This document shows, piece by piece, positions 54,580 through 64,000 of a DNA stretch of 64,000 nucleotides. A program made the translations under genes and the position numbers. The DNA comes from Marivirga sericea (GTDB taxonomy: Bacteria > Bacteroidota > Bacteroidia > Cytophagales > Cyclobacteriaceae), in contig NZ_FXAW01000007.1 in the NCBI RefSeq assembly GCF_900177665.1, forward strand, positions 219,380 to 283,379. The letters are read 5' to 3'. Each line of letters begins with the position of its first letter. Positions within the stretch are counted from its first letter, which is position 1. The notes beneath the pieces were generated by a model that saw only the letters and a list, made by a program, of their open reading frames with translations, ran no database searches and was not told the DNA's origin.

Positions 54580-55671
54580 TTAATTCTGAAATATTTTATA
54601 CTGTTTGTATCCTTGATAAAGCTCAATTAAAATCACTCTTATCACGGTGTAAACTGGTATAGCAGCTACCATACCTAACACACCAGCCAAGGATGCGCCC
54701 GCAAAGATAATAACAAATATTTCTAATGGATGTGCTTTTACACTTTTTGAAAAAATAAGTGGTTGCAAAACTATATTATCAGTTATTTGAACTACTGCAA
54801 ATACTGATACAATCTTGATAATTAAGAAAAACAACTGATTATTAAACTCAAAAATACCGCCAGTAGTGACGCCAACTATAATACCAAATGCTGATCCCAA
54901 AATTGGGCCTGCATATGGAATAAGATTTGCCACAGCAGCAAATACTGCAATCGTTACTGCGTATTTAATTCCAAAGATACTTAAGCCAACCGAGGCAATT
55001 GTAAAAATAGAAATCATCTGAAACAAAAGCCCTAATAAATAATTGGATAGCAGCTTCTCAATTTTATAAATCGCACCAATTGAAACTTCAAAATATTTAT
55101 TTGGAATTATCTGAATGAATTTTCTCCTCGCCAACCCCTTCTCATAGAGAAGAAAGAAAGAGATGAACGCTACCGCTAAAATAGCAACAAAAATACTTCC
55201 TGTGATGGAAATGAAATTATTCAAGATATAACTAAAATCTACCGTTTGTACAAAATTTATGATACTCTCCTTTAATCTATCGATTATAAACCCTTCATCT
55301 CCTATGTTAGGTATTGAGTTTATTAAAAAGAATTCAACTGATTGGATAGGAGTGGTGACTTTACTGTAAAGACTGTCGTAGTCTAATTTACTTAAAATCT
55401 GGATTTGTTCGGACACTAGCGGAATAAAAAGCCCCACAAAAAGCACTATAAAGGCAATCAAGACACTGAAAGCAATTATAATTGTGAAAATTTTTGGCAA
55501 CTTATACCCGTAAAAATATAGACTATTTAGGTATCCCACTAAAGGTCTGAGAATAGTGGATATAATTAAAGAAATGATGATATAAATTAATATATCAGAA
55601 AAAATAAGGCTAATGAGATAGAGCAATAAGGCTCCTCCAAATAAATATAAAATCGGTCTGAGTCTGTTCAC
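54580..55671 (-). CDS. AI-2E family transporter
   Basis: The 363-residue protein has eight hydrophobic helices in the family layout, with a long extracytoplasmic loop after helix 3 (about 80-155) and the conserved later motifs NLIPYAGPILGSAFGIIVGVT and DNIVLQPLIFSKSVKAHPLEIFVIIFAGASLAGVLG. Members export diverse small molecules or ions (AI-2, Na+/H+); the substrate here cannot be assigned. It starts 14 bp before ychF on the same strand. Confidence 0.93.
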   Translation of the reverse strand: MNRLRPILYLFGGALLLYLISLIFSDILIYIIISLIISTILRPLVGYLNSLYFYGYKLPKIFTIIIAFSVLIAFIVLFVGLFIPLVSEQIQILSKLDYDSLYSKVTTPIQSVEFFLINSIPNIGDEGFIIDRLKESIINFVQTVDFSYILNNFISITGSIFVAILAVAFISFFLLYEKGLARRKFIQIIPNKYFEVSIGAIYKIEKLLSNYLLGLLFQMISIFTIASVGLSIFGIKYAVTIAVFAAVANLIPYAGPILGSAFGIIVGVTTGGIFEFNNQLFFLIIKIVSVFAVVQITDNIVLQPLIFSKSVKAHPLEIFVIIFAGASLAGVLGMVAAIPVYTVIRVILIELYQGYKQYKIFQN

Positions 55672-55740
55672 AACTCTAAGATAATAGATAAAAAGCGAAA
55701 TGAAAGACTAGAAAAGTCTTCCATTTTATATGATTTCAAT

Positions 55741-58182
55741 TTACTCTGCTGTATTCCTAACTTTAACAGTAGTGCTCTTCATACCAACCTGTCCTGTTTG
55801 TGTCATCCCTTCAACCCTGACAGTTATATCCATCACTTCATCAGAAGTGTAGAATTCAAGAAAATACTCCCCTTCTTCATTAGTTTTTATCATTGGTTCC
55901 CAATGTAAAAGGGCTCTTCTATCTGGTTTGGCATGTGCCTCCTTTTTCACAGAATAATCAGGGCTATAAAACTCCCTAAACTCTTGGTAACCTGTCAGTA
56001 TTGTTGTTGCAGCATTTCCGGCTTCGTAGGTGCTAAAACTTTCCCCTCCTGGTTTTGTAAAGAAGGATAAAACACCATTTGCTCCATTTACTCCAAAGAT
56101 TGCTGCTGAAGCACCCTTGTAAACCTCAACTGATTGGATTTGCCTTGCTGAAATTGAATTTAGATAATCTAAGGGAACTTGAACATTATCAACCAATATT
56201 AGCGGAGTAGTACTTGAATTAATCGAACCTGGTCCTCGTATTTCTACTTGCCAATTGATCAAACTTCCTGAAATACGAACTCCTGCTATTCTTCCTCTAA
56301 TTAATTCGAGAGGGTGTTGAGCTGTTTCACTTATATCAAGTTCAGTAAGATCTAAGGAATTATCACCCGGTCCATATACATTATTTACCTGATCTTGTTT
56401 AGTTATTTTATCGGCTTTTACAGTCACCTCATCTAAGGTTTCGAAATTATTATCAAAATTATATGAAGCGTCTATTTCCTTTCTTTCTAAAGTTTTCTGG
56501 ATTGATTTTCTCTGAAATTCAGATAAAGTACCAGAAATCTGATGTTTAGCAGACATTAATTCTGGATATGATTTAGTCGAATCAATCGAAATTACAACAT
56601 TTGGTTTGCCTTTTTTGTCTTTGCCAGTTAAAACGATAGCCTTCTCTCCTGCAAAAAACAAATCATTGATTTCAAAGCTACCATCAGCATTTACTTCCAC
56701 CTCATTAAAGATCTTTGTACTATCTTGAACGATATAACTAACTGAGCCCCCCTTCGCTGGTTTTTTAAATATATCTGTTTTTAAATTACCACTCACTGAA
56801 AGCGCTTGTTCAATTTTAAACTGTAACAAATTCGCATCTGACTTCAAGATCTTATCCCAATCAAATGAAGTATACCCTTGAGTCATCATGAGTAAATCTA
56901 GACGCTTCCACGCATCATCAAAAATTTCATTAAAATAATTAGCTGGTGCTTCTACGTACCCTTTTAAATCACTCGTCAAATAGAAATATGATGCTATGTT
57001 ATTTTCCTCCGCATTAAGTAAAACTTCATTATTGTTTGTTGCAGACAGAGATAAATAGCTCTCGATACCATTACCCCCTTTCATCGATGCGATCCTGAGC
57101 TTTACCTTATCTCTTTTTAAGTACACTTCCTTATCGCTTTCAATTTCAACATCAAAAGTTGGTACTGAATTTATAAAAAAGGATCTCTCCGCCAGTGGGA
57201 CACCTTCTTTACTAAAAATGGTCATATAGTTCACACCAGGTAGAAAGTTATCTTTTGGTATCATTCCTGAAACTGCTGCACCATTTAGATTTGTACTTGC
57301 CACATAAGTAGGAACTCCTCTGCTATGAGTGATAATGAAGCAATCTTTATTGAAATTATTAGAAGATAGTTTAAATCTTACTTCTTTCAATTGAGGTAGA
57401 TTCATTAAATAAATTGACAACCCCTTCTCTTTCACTTGCGGAAACTGAATCTTTGAATTAGGATACTCATCCAAAACAGCATAGTAACTTTTTTGAGCAT
57501 CGGGAACAAGAGTAAGTTCTCCCATACCTAAATGCATACTCTTAAAACTCGTAACTATTTCCCCGTTTTGATCAAACAACTTACCAGACACTTTTTCACC
57601 GTAGCCATCTGAATTTAAAGCCTTAAAAGCGACTCTTGCTTGTACATCACTGATTAATTCTCCACCCTCTGGCATAAAGCTAACAGCAGGTACATTTCCC
57701 TTCTCTTCTTTAGCTATCTTATTATCCTCTTCCTTTTCAAACAAATTAAAAACATTCAATTCATTTTGAAAAAAATAACCCTGAGAACGGTTTCTCATCC
57801 AGTTAGTATAGGCCCTTAAAAGGTATTTTCCAGTTTTTAGTTCTTGAGGAAGCTCTAAAAAACTATTCCCTATTCCATTGTCTGAATAGAATTTAATCCT
57901 TTTTACCAATTTAGACTCAGGATCAATCAATTCAACAAACATCACTTTACTGAGAGGTGAAAATTGATTAAAGTATCCTGCAGTTACATAACCTTTGAAC
58001 CAAACAGTTTCTCCAGAAACATAATTTGATTTATCTAAATCTAAATAAACTTTTTCAATTGGATTGACATCAAAATGATTCTTAATTGAATCAGCTACTT
58101 CTTGAGCAGTGAATTTTTGGGCAAAAGAAGTTGAGCATTGCAGTATAACTACAATGCTCAACAATAATTTAAGGTTCTTCAC
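55741..58182 (-). CDS. TonB-plug/MG2-domain envelope protein without a barrel
   Basis: The 813-residue protein has a signal peptide (ending SFAQ). An N-terminal alpha-2-macroglobulin MG2-like part follows (KVYLDLDKSNYVSGETVWFKGYV, LPQELKTGKYLLRAYTNWMRN). Further Ig-like domains lead to a complete TonB-dependent receptor plug domain near residues 600-710 (ISGSLINWQVEIRGPGSINS, IQSVEVYKGASAAIFGVNGANGVL), then a short Ig-like end. There is no beta-barrel after the plug, so it is not a TonB receptor but a soluble or membrane-associated plug-containing protein. Confidence 0.83.
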   Translation of the reverse strand: MKNLKLLLSIVVILQCSTSFAQKFTAQEVADSIKNHFDVNPIEKVYLDLDKSNYVSGETVWFKGYVTAGYFNQFSPLSKVMFVELIDPESKLVKRIKFYSDNGIGNSFLELPQELKTGKYLLRAYTNWMRNRSQGYFFQNELNVFNLFEKEEDNKIAKEEKGNVPAVSFMPEGGELISDVQARVAFKALNSDGYGEKVSGKLFDQNGEIVTSFKSMHLGMGELTLVPDAQKSYYAVLDEYPNSKIQFPQVKEKGLSIYLMNLPQLKEVRFKLSSNNFNKDCFIITHSRGVPTYVASTNLNGAAVSGMIPKDNFLPGVNYMTIFSKEGVPLAERSFFINSVPTFDVEIESDKEVYLKRDKVKLRIASMKGGNGIESYLSLSATNNNEVLLNAEENNIASYFYLTSDLKGYVEAPANYFNEIFDDAWKRLDLLMMTQGYTSFDWDKILKSDANLLQFKIEQALSVSGNLKTDIFKKPAKGGSVSYIVQDSTKIFNEVEVNADGSFEINDLFFAGEKAIVLTGKDKKGKPNVVISIDSTKSYPELMSAKHQISGTLSEFQRKSIQKTLERKEIDASYNFDNNFETLDEVTVKADKITKQDQVNNVYGPGDNSLDLTELDISETAQHPLELIRGRIAGVRISGSLINWQVEIRGPGSINSSTTPLILVDNVQVPLDYLNSISARQIQSVEVYKGASAAIFGVNGANGVLSFFTKPGGESFSTYEAGNAATTILTGYQEFREFYSPDYSVKKEAHAKPDRRALLHWEPMIKTNEEGEYFLEFYTSDEVMDITVRVEGMTQTGQVGMKSTTVKVRNTAE

Positions 58183-58233
58183 GAAAATAATTTTAGGTTG
58201 GTTGAACAGATTAACGATAGGTTCAAGAATATA

Positions 58234-58941
58234 TTACTGTATTAAATTGTTATCAATGTATTCGAGTAAAAAAGTAACGTGGCTCGGATTATTCAAATCA
58301 AGATCATTCTTTTTGATTTGCTTTTTGATTTCTGACTTTTGGTTCGGAGCGATGTCATAAAAATCTCTTTTTCTACTTTTGAACTTATCTAACTTATTAT
58401 TAAGAATCAAGTAGGTTTTTCGATCATTTACGAATTTTCGATATTCACTTGCTCCGTAACTTGCTGGTGTTACCCTCGTCTCTAATACTTTGAATTCCTC
58501 AATCAATGATAAGTTATCTCCCTGATAAATTACATTGTAGAAATCTGTTTTTTCAATTTCACCTGGAACACTAAATCCATTCCTGAATTCATATTTCGTT
58601 TTTTTACCTCCACTTTCTTCACTGTAATAAAAATCAAAACCCTTCAGATTGTAATTATCAATGATTAAAACATTTCCATCTTTTCTATACTCAACTTCAT
58701 TATCAAAGCCATTGAAACGAATTGGAATATCTTCCACCATTTTACCATCTGCAGTATACAAAGTCCCGTCCATCCAATTATCTGAACCAAAATAGTAAGG
58801 GGTGCCTTCGATTTTACTATACTTTTTCATCATGATGGGTTTACCACCACCAAATTCATTTATATTCCCTATTTGAGAATAAGCAGTAACACTAAAGAAA
58901 AATACTGCTACTAATAAAACACCTGTTTGTAATAATTTCAT
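58234..58941 (-). CDS. Exported protein of unknown function
   Basis: The 235-residue product has a signal peptide (MKLLQTGVLLVAVFFFSVTA, cleaved near AYSQ) and a mature domain with repeated short strands (YYFGSDNWMDGTLYTADGKM, VPIRFNGFDNEVEYRKDGNVLI). It ends in a basic helix (KSEIKKQIKKNDLDLNN). No family recognised. It lies 2 bp after the subtilase gene on the same strand and 51 bp before the plug/MG2 gene. Confidence 0.7.
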   Translation of the reverse strand: MKLLQTGVLLVAVFFFSVTAYSQIGNINEFGGGKPIMMKKYSKIEGTPYYFGSDNWMDGTLYTADGKMVEDIPIRFNGFDNEVEYRKDGNVLIIDNYNLKGFDFYYSEESGGKKTKYEFRNGFSVPGEIEKTDFYNVIYQGDNLSLIEEFKVLETRVTPASYGASEYRKFVNDRKTYLILNNKLDKFKSRKRDFYDIAPNQKSEIKKQIKKNDLDLNNPSHVTFLLEYIDNNLIQ

Positions 58942-58943
58942 AT

Positions 58944-61900
58944 TTACTCAATTAAAAATTTAAGTTTGATAGATTTATTTTTTCCCGACAGCTCAATAAA
59001 ATACAAACCAGACTTGTAGTTACTAACATCTAATCTAATACTGTTAGATGTCTGATTTAGATCTTCAGAATGTACTATTTTACCTTGAAATTCAAAAATT
59101 CTAATTTTTTCGTAATTTTCAAAGTTTTTTACGGTTAATATATTGTTAACTGGATTTGGAAAAAGGATAATACTTTCTACTAGCTCCTTATCATTTGAGG
59201 TTACAATATATTCAAACGAATCAGAAACTCTAGATTCACAACCTTCCTCTGCATTACCAAAATAAGCAACATTATACACTCCAGATTCAAAGTCAATACT
59301 CAAAACTCTTTCAGTCTCTCCCTCGATTGCTACTCCATCTTTAAACCATTGATATTCTGCACCTGAAACAGTTGCTACTAATCCTTGATCATTCTCAACG
59401 ATTTTAATTTCATTCAAAGTATTTTCATCTACTTGAATAAATTTCGAAAATTCAGAAGTTTGATTTTCATTTGAAACTATCAATTTGATTTCGTATTCAC
59501 CTATTGAATCAAACCATATCACTGGCTCCATAACGTCATTAACTCCTTCAAAGATCATACCATTCCCAAAATCCCAGCTAAAATCATCGATTTCTCCGTC
59601 AGACAAGTTATCAAGGTAAATTAAACCATTGGCGCAAGTAGATGAAATCTGGAAATCTGGGAAAATCAAATCCTCACAAGGTAATTCCAGGACATTTACA
59701 GAATTAGTGATAGATCCATTTGATGTGACATTCAATACTGATTGAGAAGAAAAATGAATATTCTCAACCACTAGATTATCTAAACATAATTTAGACCTAA
59801 AGGTAAATTCTAAATTTGCTAGAGCATCACTGTTAGAACCCGAAATTTGTTTGACATCATTTCCCAATAGCTTTAATCCATTATGAACCAATAGAGAGTC
59901 TTCATTATTTATGACTATTTTGGAACCGCTACTAAGTTGCAAGCTATCCACTTCAAATTTATCAATCACTTCAATCTCAGAATTGTTGATAAGCTTTGCA
60001 AAATGAAACTGCCCAGTAAAAGAATTACTGCCTGAAGCCTGAATAGTATCTCCTGCTGCTAAGCGATAGTCTGAAGATACAATAGCATCGTTCAATGACC
60101 AAGAATTACCCTTAAAGCTGACACTGTCAGAGTAATTATAAAATAATCCGGAAAGCTCAATTACGTTATTTTCTAAGCTAGCTTTAGCTTCTTTAAATAA
60201 ATTCAAGCCTTCAACAGCTATTCTCTTATTTTGAATCGTATAGTTTCCATTTATGATATTTAGTTGATCAGCTTTAACACTACTTTCTATAATAAATTGA
60301 CCATCATTATCTAAATCTATAGCCAAGTTATCGGAACCATCAAATTCCAGATAAACATTATTGTTTGGATCGGACTTAACCACCAGCTTCCCATTAGAAA
60401 TTTTCAGGTTCTCACCAGCGGAGTGAATCGCATTGTTTATAGTGAGTGTATTACCTGCTAAATCAATAGTTAAAACTTTATCTGAAGTAAAAATAATATT
60501 ATCTAATTCTAAATCACTAGTCATTGTAATCACTCCATCATTAGCAAATGAATTTTCATCTACAGTCAAAGATTTAACAGCTGCTAAATCGATCGCTTGA
60601 CTAGCACCACCTGATGTCTGAGAAAAATTGGTCCCTGATGTAAAATCTCCATTTCCACCAACCCAGTAAACCAAATCATTACTTACCTTGGCACTACCAT
60701 AAGTAAGAGATAGAGCGTAGGTCTGCGCTCCACTTTCCAAGGATCCCTTGTGACTAACCACAAGCCTATATTTCCTAACATTAGGAGCTACAAATTCTAC
60801 TTTCTCAACATTATCGAGGCTATTTACGCCTTTGCTGGCAGCTCCACCAACATTATCAGGATTCATTCTCCAAGGATAATATATATTTCCTGCATCATCC
60901 TCTAAATGTATGTCTAGATCGTTAACTAAGTGCGGAGTTGGTGACCCAAGTTCAGTGACTTGACCTGGAACATCTGTCCAAGCTATAGTCGCTGTTAATT
61001 TTGTTTTAGTGTCTGGAATTATTTCATATTCATGAACTTCACCTTCATTCAATGTTGCACTCGTCATTAAAGTATCCTTATCATTTCTGGACTGCATTAC
61101 TTTAATGGCATCTACTGCATTCATAACACCCCAACCAAATTTATAATCTGGTCCGGGGAATTGACCGGCTTCCCTAGCTGTATGGATTGCTAAAGATTTC
61201 AGTTGTGCAGCTGTCATAAAAGTATCAGCACTTTGACGATAAAATTCTTGTAGCACACCCAGAGACCCTGTCACATTAGGTGCGGACATTGATGTTCCTT
61301 GGAGCGTTGCATATTGATCATCTCCACTAGAAGATGCAGAAAATACGCCAACACCATCGCCCACGATATCAGGTTTAATCCTTCCATCATTAGTTGGACC
61401 CCATGAGCTAAAACTGCTAATTTCTGCAGAAATTGGACCTTCATATTCTTCATAACCGGTAATAGCCCCGACCGTAATAATGTTCTTTGAAGTAGCAGCA
61501 GGTCCTACAATATTGAATGGACCATCTGGTGGCCTTGTTCCATCTCCAGCATCACTTCTATCGTTTCCAGCAGACCAAACAATGGTATAATAAGGTGCAT
61601 TGTAGGCAATATTATCTAAAGTTCTACTATCACTCGTGTATGAACCAAAGCGATTATCTTTACCGTTATCCTGTCCAAACCACTCCCATGCATTTCCGTT
61701 AAATCTCCAACCTAATACTAAACCATAAGAGTGGTTAGATAAAATCAAACCATTTGAAGCTTCCTCTGCCATTGGACCTAAATCATCCTCAAATGCAAAA
61801 TATGAGTGTATAGTTACTTCAGGAAGCATCCCTTTGGCATCGGGATTAACACCTGCTGCAGCTATTGTCCCGGTTACATGGGTAGCATGATTGCTATATT

Positions 61901-62315
61901 CAGATCCTAATTTGTTTTTTATTCGACCTCCAAACTCTTGATGACTATTCAATACTAAACCACCATCCCAAACTCCAATAGTCATGTTAGAACCATATAG
62001 TGGTAGATTTAGTCCAGATTCTGCTTGCACAAATTCAACCCCAGTGGTATATCGAGCTTGAAGATTATGAGTAGCCATGTATTGTGGATGACCATTAAGA
62101 ACATCCACTAAGACCCCAGTATTTCCATCTTCTAGCTGTATAGTTCGCTTCCTATCTGAATTCTCTAAAAACTTTTCTATCCTTTCTTGCCGCTCTGCAA
62201 GCTGGGTCTTCTCGATTGCAGCAATTTCGTGCAATTTTTGTGGGTTAAATTCTTGGGCCATTGTCAGACTGACCAAAAAAGATAATGCAAATAGTGTAGT
62301 AATAGTTTTTTTCAT
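58944..62315 (-). CDS. T9SS-secreted subtilisin-like serine peptidase
   Basis: ATG 62315 gives 1123 residues: signal peptide (cleaved near TMAQ) and an S8 peptidase domain with Asp in TIGVWDGGLV, His in SNHATHVTGTIAAAG and Ser in GTSMSAPNVTGSLG. A P-domain-like strand region, a long beta-helix-like middle and a PKD domain follow (FSWDFGNGMIFEG, IGEYEIKLIVSNENQ). The C-terminal Por-secretion sorting domain (ILFPNPVNNILTVKNF, YKSGLYFIEL) sends it through the type IX system to the cell surface or medium. An 11-residue upstream extension was rejected. Confidence 0.95.
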   Translation of the reverse strand: MKKTITTLFALSFLVSLTMAQEFNPQKLHEIAAIEKTQLAERQERIEKFLENSDRKRTIQLEDGNTGVLVDVLNGHPQYMATHNLQARYTTGVEFVQAESGLNLPLYGSNMTIGVWDGGLVLNSHQEFGGRIKNKLGSEYSNHATHVTGTIAAAGVNPDAKGMLPEVTIHSYFAFEDDLGPMAEEASNGLILSNHSYGLVLGWRFNGNAWEWFGQDNGKDNRFGSYTSDSRTLDNIAYNAPYYTIVWSAGNDRSDAGDGTRPPDGPFNIVGPAATSKNIITVGAITGYEEYEGPISAEISSFSSWGPTNDGRIKPDIVGDGVGVFSASSSGDDQYATLQGTSMSAPNVTGSLGVLQEFYRQSADTFMTAAQLKSLAIHTAREAGQFPGPDYKFGWGVMNAVDAIKVMQSRNDKDTLMTSATLNEGEVHEYEIIPDTKTKLTATIAWTDVPGQVTELGSPTPHLVNDLDIHLEDDAGNIYYPWRMNPDNVGGAASKGVNSLDNVEKVEFVAPNVRKYRLVVSHKGSLESGAQTYALSLTYGSAKVSNDLVYWVGGNGDFTSGTNFSQTSGGASQAIDLAAVKSLTVDENSFANDGVITMTSDLELDNIIFTSDKVLTIDLAGNTLTINNAIHSAGENLKISNGKLVVKSDPNNNVYLEFDGSDNLAIDLDNDGQFIIESSVKADQLNIINGNYTIQNKRIAVEGLNLFKEAKASLENNVIELSGLFYNYSDSVSFKGNSWSLNDAIVSSDYRLAAGDTIQASGSNSFTGQFHFAKLINNSEIEVIDKFEVDSLQLSSGSKIVINNEDSLLVHNGLKLLGNDVKQISGSNSDALANLEFTFRSKLCLDNLVVENIHFSSQSVLNVTSNGSITNSVNVLELPCEDLIFPDFQISSTCANGLIYLDNLSDGEIDDFSWDFGNGMIFEGVNDVMEPVIWFDSIGEYEIKLIVSNENQTSEFSKFIQVDENTLNEIKIVENDQGLVATVSGAEYQWFKDGVAIEGETERVLSIDFESGVYNVAYFGNAEEGCESRVSDSFEYIVTSNDKELVESIILFPNPVNNILTVKNFENYEKIRIFEFQGKIVHSEDLNQTSNSIRLDVSNYKSGLYFIELSGKNKSIKLKFLIE

Positions 62316-62383
62316 AGTGTACCTATTTTTAGACAACTCAGTCAACACAACTGAATTACCAATAATCTAGTTCATTTTTAAAC

Positions 62384-62414
62384 AAAAAAAGAGGCTAATA
62401 TGATTAGCCTCTTA
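62384..62414 (-). terminator. Terminator of the Calx-beta lipoprotein gene
   Basis: On the minus strand AAGAGGCTAAT pairs with ATTAGCCTCTT around a 3-nt loop, followed by a T run. It lies about 22 bp beyond the stop at 62436 and ends the SusD-lipoprotein transcript. Confidence 0.85.
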
Positions 62415-62435
62415 ATAATTAAATCTCTATAGTTC

Positions 62436-63329
62436 TTAGTTTTGCACCCAGGTAACAGTACCCTCATCATCAAAACCATTAACTACTGTATAAGTGATAT
62501 TACCATTACATGCATCTAATAAACCAGTAGCCTCCCAAGTGGTACCGTATACTTCGCTACCAGAACCTGTAACAGCTCCAGTTGCGGTATTTACCAGAAT
62601 GGTACCTGACTGCGAAGACAATGCACCTGTATAACACTCACCATACCATGCTTCATACAAACCTGCAAACGAATCCGAAATAGTAAATGCTATTGCCTCG
62701 TCCGTGTCGCTAGCTGCATCTCTGGTTAAAGTTTCAGTTGATGCAAAGGTAAATGGATCTGAACCAGGACAAGGATCTGTTGATGTACCCACTGCATCAG
62801 TAGAATATTCACCTGCTACAGTTGTATAATCAAACAGCTCAGGAGGACATAAACCAACTAAAGTAATTGTCACTTCACCGTATTCCTCAAGTATTGGCAC
62901 TGACGCATTAGTCAATCTGAATGTGATAGTGATTGGATTATCAGGATCCAAAATATCATCTACTACTTCAAAAGTGATAGGTGCAGTATACTCTCCGCTG
63001 GCAATAGTCACTGATCCTGCAGATACAAGTGTGTAATCAACTCCTTCAACAGCAGTTGAAGAACTTGCTACTACTTCAAAAGATACGTCAACTGGCGCAT
63101 CACTAACTGCTCCGCCAAAAGAAACTTGAATCGATTGAGTTACATTTGCACCATCAGGAACAACCACCACATTTTTAGTAGGACTAGCCCCACCATTAGC
63201 TTCCACTATCTCAACAAAGCCCTGATCTGTAAAATCTGTGATCAACTTTGAAGTTCCAGGCTCTTCGAAACATCCTGTAAGGAATGGTACGAGAGCCACG
63301 ATATATACTATATATAATATTTTCTTCAT
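62436..63329 (-). CDS. SusD-associated lipoprotein with Calx-beta-like domain
   Basis: The 297-residue protein has a lipobox LTGC (about Cys20). A Calx-beta-type domain spans about residues 40-155 (AVEGVDYTLVSAGSVTIASGEY, DDILDPDNPITITFRLTNAS), and a C-terminal beta-sandwich contains paired cysteines (DPCPGSD, GECYTG, LDACNGN). It starts 14 bp after the SusD gene and so belongs to a Sus-type uptake locus, probably as a surface-exposed binding lipoprotein. The ligand is unknown. Confidence 0.8.
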   Translation of the reverse strand: MKKILYIVYIVALVPFLTGCFEEPGTSKLITDFTDQGFVEIVEANGGASPTKNVVVVPDGANVTQSIQVSFGGAVSDAPVDVSFEVVASSSTAVEGVDYTLVSAGSVTIASGEYTAPITFEVVDDILDPDNPITITFRLTNASVPILEEYGEVTITLVGLCPPELFDYTTVAGEYSTDAVGTSTDPCPGSDPFTFASTETLTRDAASDTDEAIAFTISDSFAGLYEAWYGECYTGALSSQSGTILVNTATGAVTGSGSEVYGTTWEATGLLDACNGNITYTVVNGFDDEGTVTWVQN

Positions 63330-63343
63330 ATCTAAAAAATTTA

Positions 63344-64000
63344 TTAATTATAACCAGGGTTATTTACCAAAATGTCCTCACTTAAACTGATTTCAGCTTG
63401 AGGTATTCTAGGAAGAATTCTAAAATCCTCGTAAGGAACAGCTCCAGTTCCTGCAGCTGCAGGCTTAGAAATGTCTCTTCCCAATCTTTTCAGATCAAAC
63501 CATCTATGACCCTCTGCCATAAATTCGATTCTTCTTTCTCTTAGTACATTATCAACCGTTGCTGATACACCACCCGCTAAACCACGAGCTGCTCTGAATG
63601 CATTTAAGAAAGGATCACCTGCGCCAGGGCCTAAAGCCTCTGCCGCAATTAAGTAACCTTCTGATAATCTCAGAATCGGAATATTTTCCTGAAAAGGAAC
63701 AGTTCCTTTGTTACCTTGCCATTTAGTAAACTCCTGACCTAAAGTCTCAGTGTTAAACATCCCGCTTCTCACATCACCTGCTTGAGACTCAATAGCTGCA
63801 ATAAGCTCGTCACTAGCTGTAATAATGAATTGGCTACCTCCTGTATCATTCATTAGCAATGAATGCAAACTGTTATTGGCACCGTCAACTCCATTCCAAT
63901 CAGCAACACCTAAATCTGATGAAAACACTGCTTCTGGATGAAATACGAAATTAGCATCATCCCATGAAGCTACATAATCAGCAGCTGCCACTAGGTCAGA
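63344..64000 (-). CDS. SusD/RagB-like outer-membrane lipoprotein, C-terminal part
   Basis: The frame is open to the window edge, so the N-terminal half and the start lie outside. The visible 218 residues show the SusD C-terminal hallmarks: LRLSEGYLIAAEALGPGAGDPFLNAFRAARGL, then LRERRIEFMAEGHRWFDLKRLG and the terminal ILPRIPQAEISLSEDILVNNPGYN. SusD binds oligosaccharides or peptides and closes over its TonB-dependent SusC partner, whose gene is expected upstream, beyond the window. Confidence 0.95.
   Translation of the reverse strand, partial: SDLVAAADYVASWDDANFVFHPEAVFSSDLGVADWNGVDGANNSLHSLLMNDTGGSQFIITASDELIAAIESQAGDVRSGMFNTETLGQEFTKWQGNKGTVPFQENIPILRLSEGYLIAAEALGPGAGDPFLNAFRAARGLAGGVSATVDNVLRERRIEFMAEGHRWFDLKRLGRDISKPAAAGTGAVPYEDFRILPRIPQAEISLSEDILVNNPGYN

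Noticed and set aside
1..64000. tRNA or rRNA genes
   Set aside because: No cloverleaf with a T-loop GGTTCRA box and matching acceptor stem, and no rRNA-like stretch was recognised by eye. A tRNAscan/barrnap run would settle it.

Overview
The window is AT-rich chromosomal DNA from a member of the Bacteroidota, most likely an environmental (probably marine) Cytophagales relative of the Marivirga type. The assignment rests on lineage markers: a C-terminal type IX secretion (T9SS) sorting domain on a subtilase, a T9SS plug protein (DUF5103 family), a SusD-like lipoprotein, DUF6048 and DUF4159 proteins, an ECF sigma factor paired with a membrane/beta-barrel anti-sigma candidate, TAnnTTTG-type promoters and the absence of Shine-Dalgarno sequences. 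The genus is inference. I found no rRNA, tRNA, CRISPR array or intact transposase gene.

Layout. 1-6.8 kb: 3' part of a DUF885 protein, a large AsmA-like protein, a penicillin-binding-type serine hydrolase and a lipoprotein. 7.0-13.8 kb: a MarR regulator with palindromic operator candidates on both sides, followed by a same-strand cluster (small ORF, DUF2798, DoxX, exported isochorismatase-like hydrolase, unknown exported protein, three tandem pirins, AlgE-like outer-membrane channel, SRPBCC protein). This looks like one MarR-controlled redox or small-molecule detoxification operon. 13.8-18 kb: a loose, decaying accessory zone with a nonsense-interrupted beta-barrel gene, a serine-hydrolase homologue without its catalytic motifs, and a gene fragment without a start. 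18-20.6 kb: S41 peptidase and small exported proteins. 20.7-22.5 kb: a three-gene HipBST-type toxin-antitoxin locus behind an evenly spaced operator array.

22.5-31.2 kb: a lipoprotein, a beta-propeller/amidohydrolase fusion, an XRE-membrane protein, a PAS histidine kinase, REP-like intergenic hairpins and a TlpA-like thioredoxin. 31.3-39.4 kb is core: alaS-gatB (minus strand), then an M23 peptidase, CapA-like lipoprotein, MerR regulator and DprA (plus strand). 39.5-48.5 kb: two unrecognised exported proteins, a minus-strand operon of porin-like protein, BCCT osmolyte transporter and universal stress protein, a HAD phosphatase, DUF4159, and a lipoprotein/DUF6048 pair.

48.9-64 kb: an ArsC-fold protein without the catalytic cysteine, the ECF sigma/anti-sigma pair, the T9SS plug lipoprotein, an orphan Cas6 endoribonuclease, YchF, an AI-2E-family permease, a TonB-plug/MG2 protein with no barrel, a T9SS-secreted subtilase, a Calx-beta-like lipoprotein and the end of a SusD gene. 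The right-hand end is mostly cell-envelope and secretion biology. The most unusual items are the HipBST operator array, the orphan Cas6, the MarR/triple-pirin cluster and the catalytically dead serine hydrolase.
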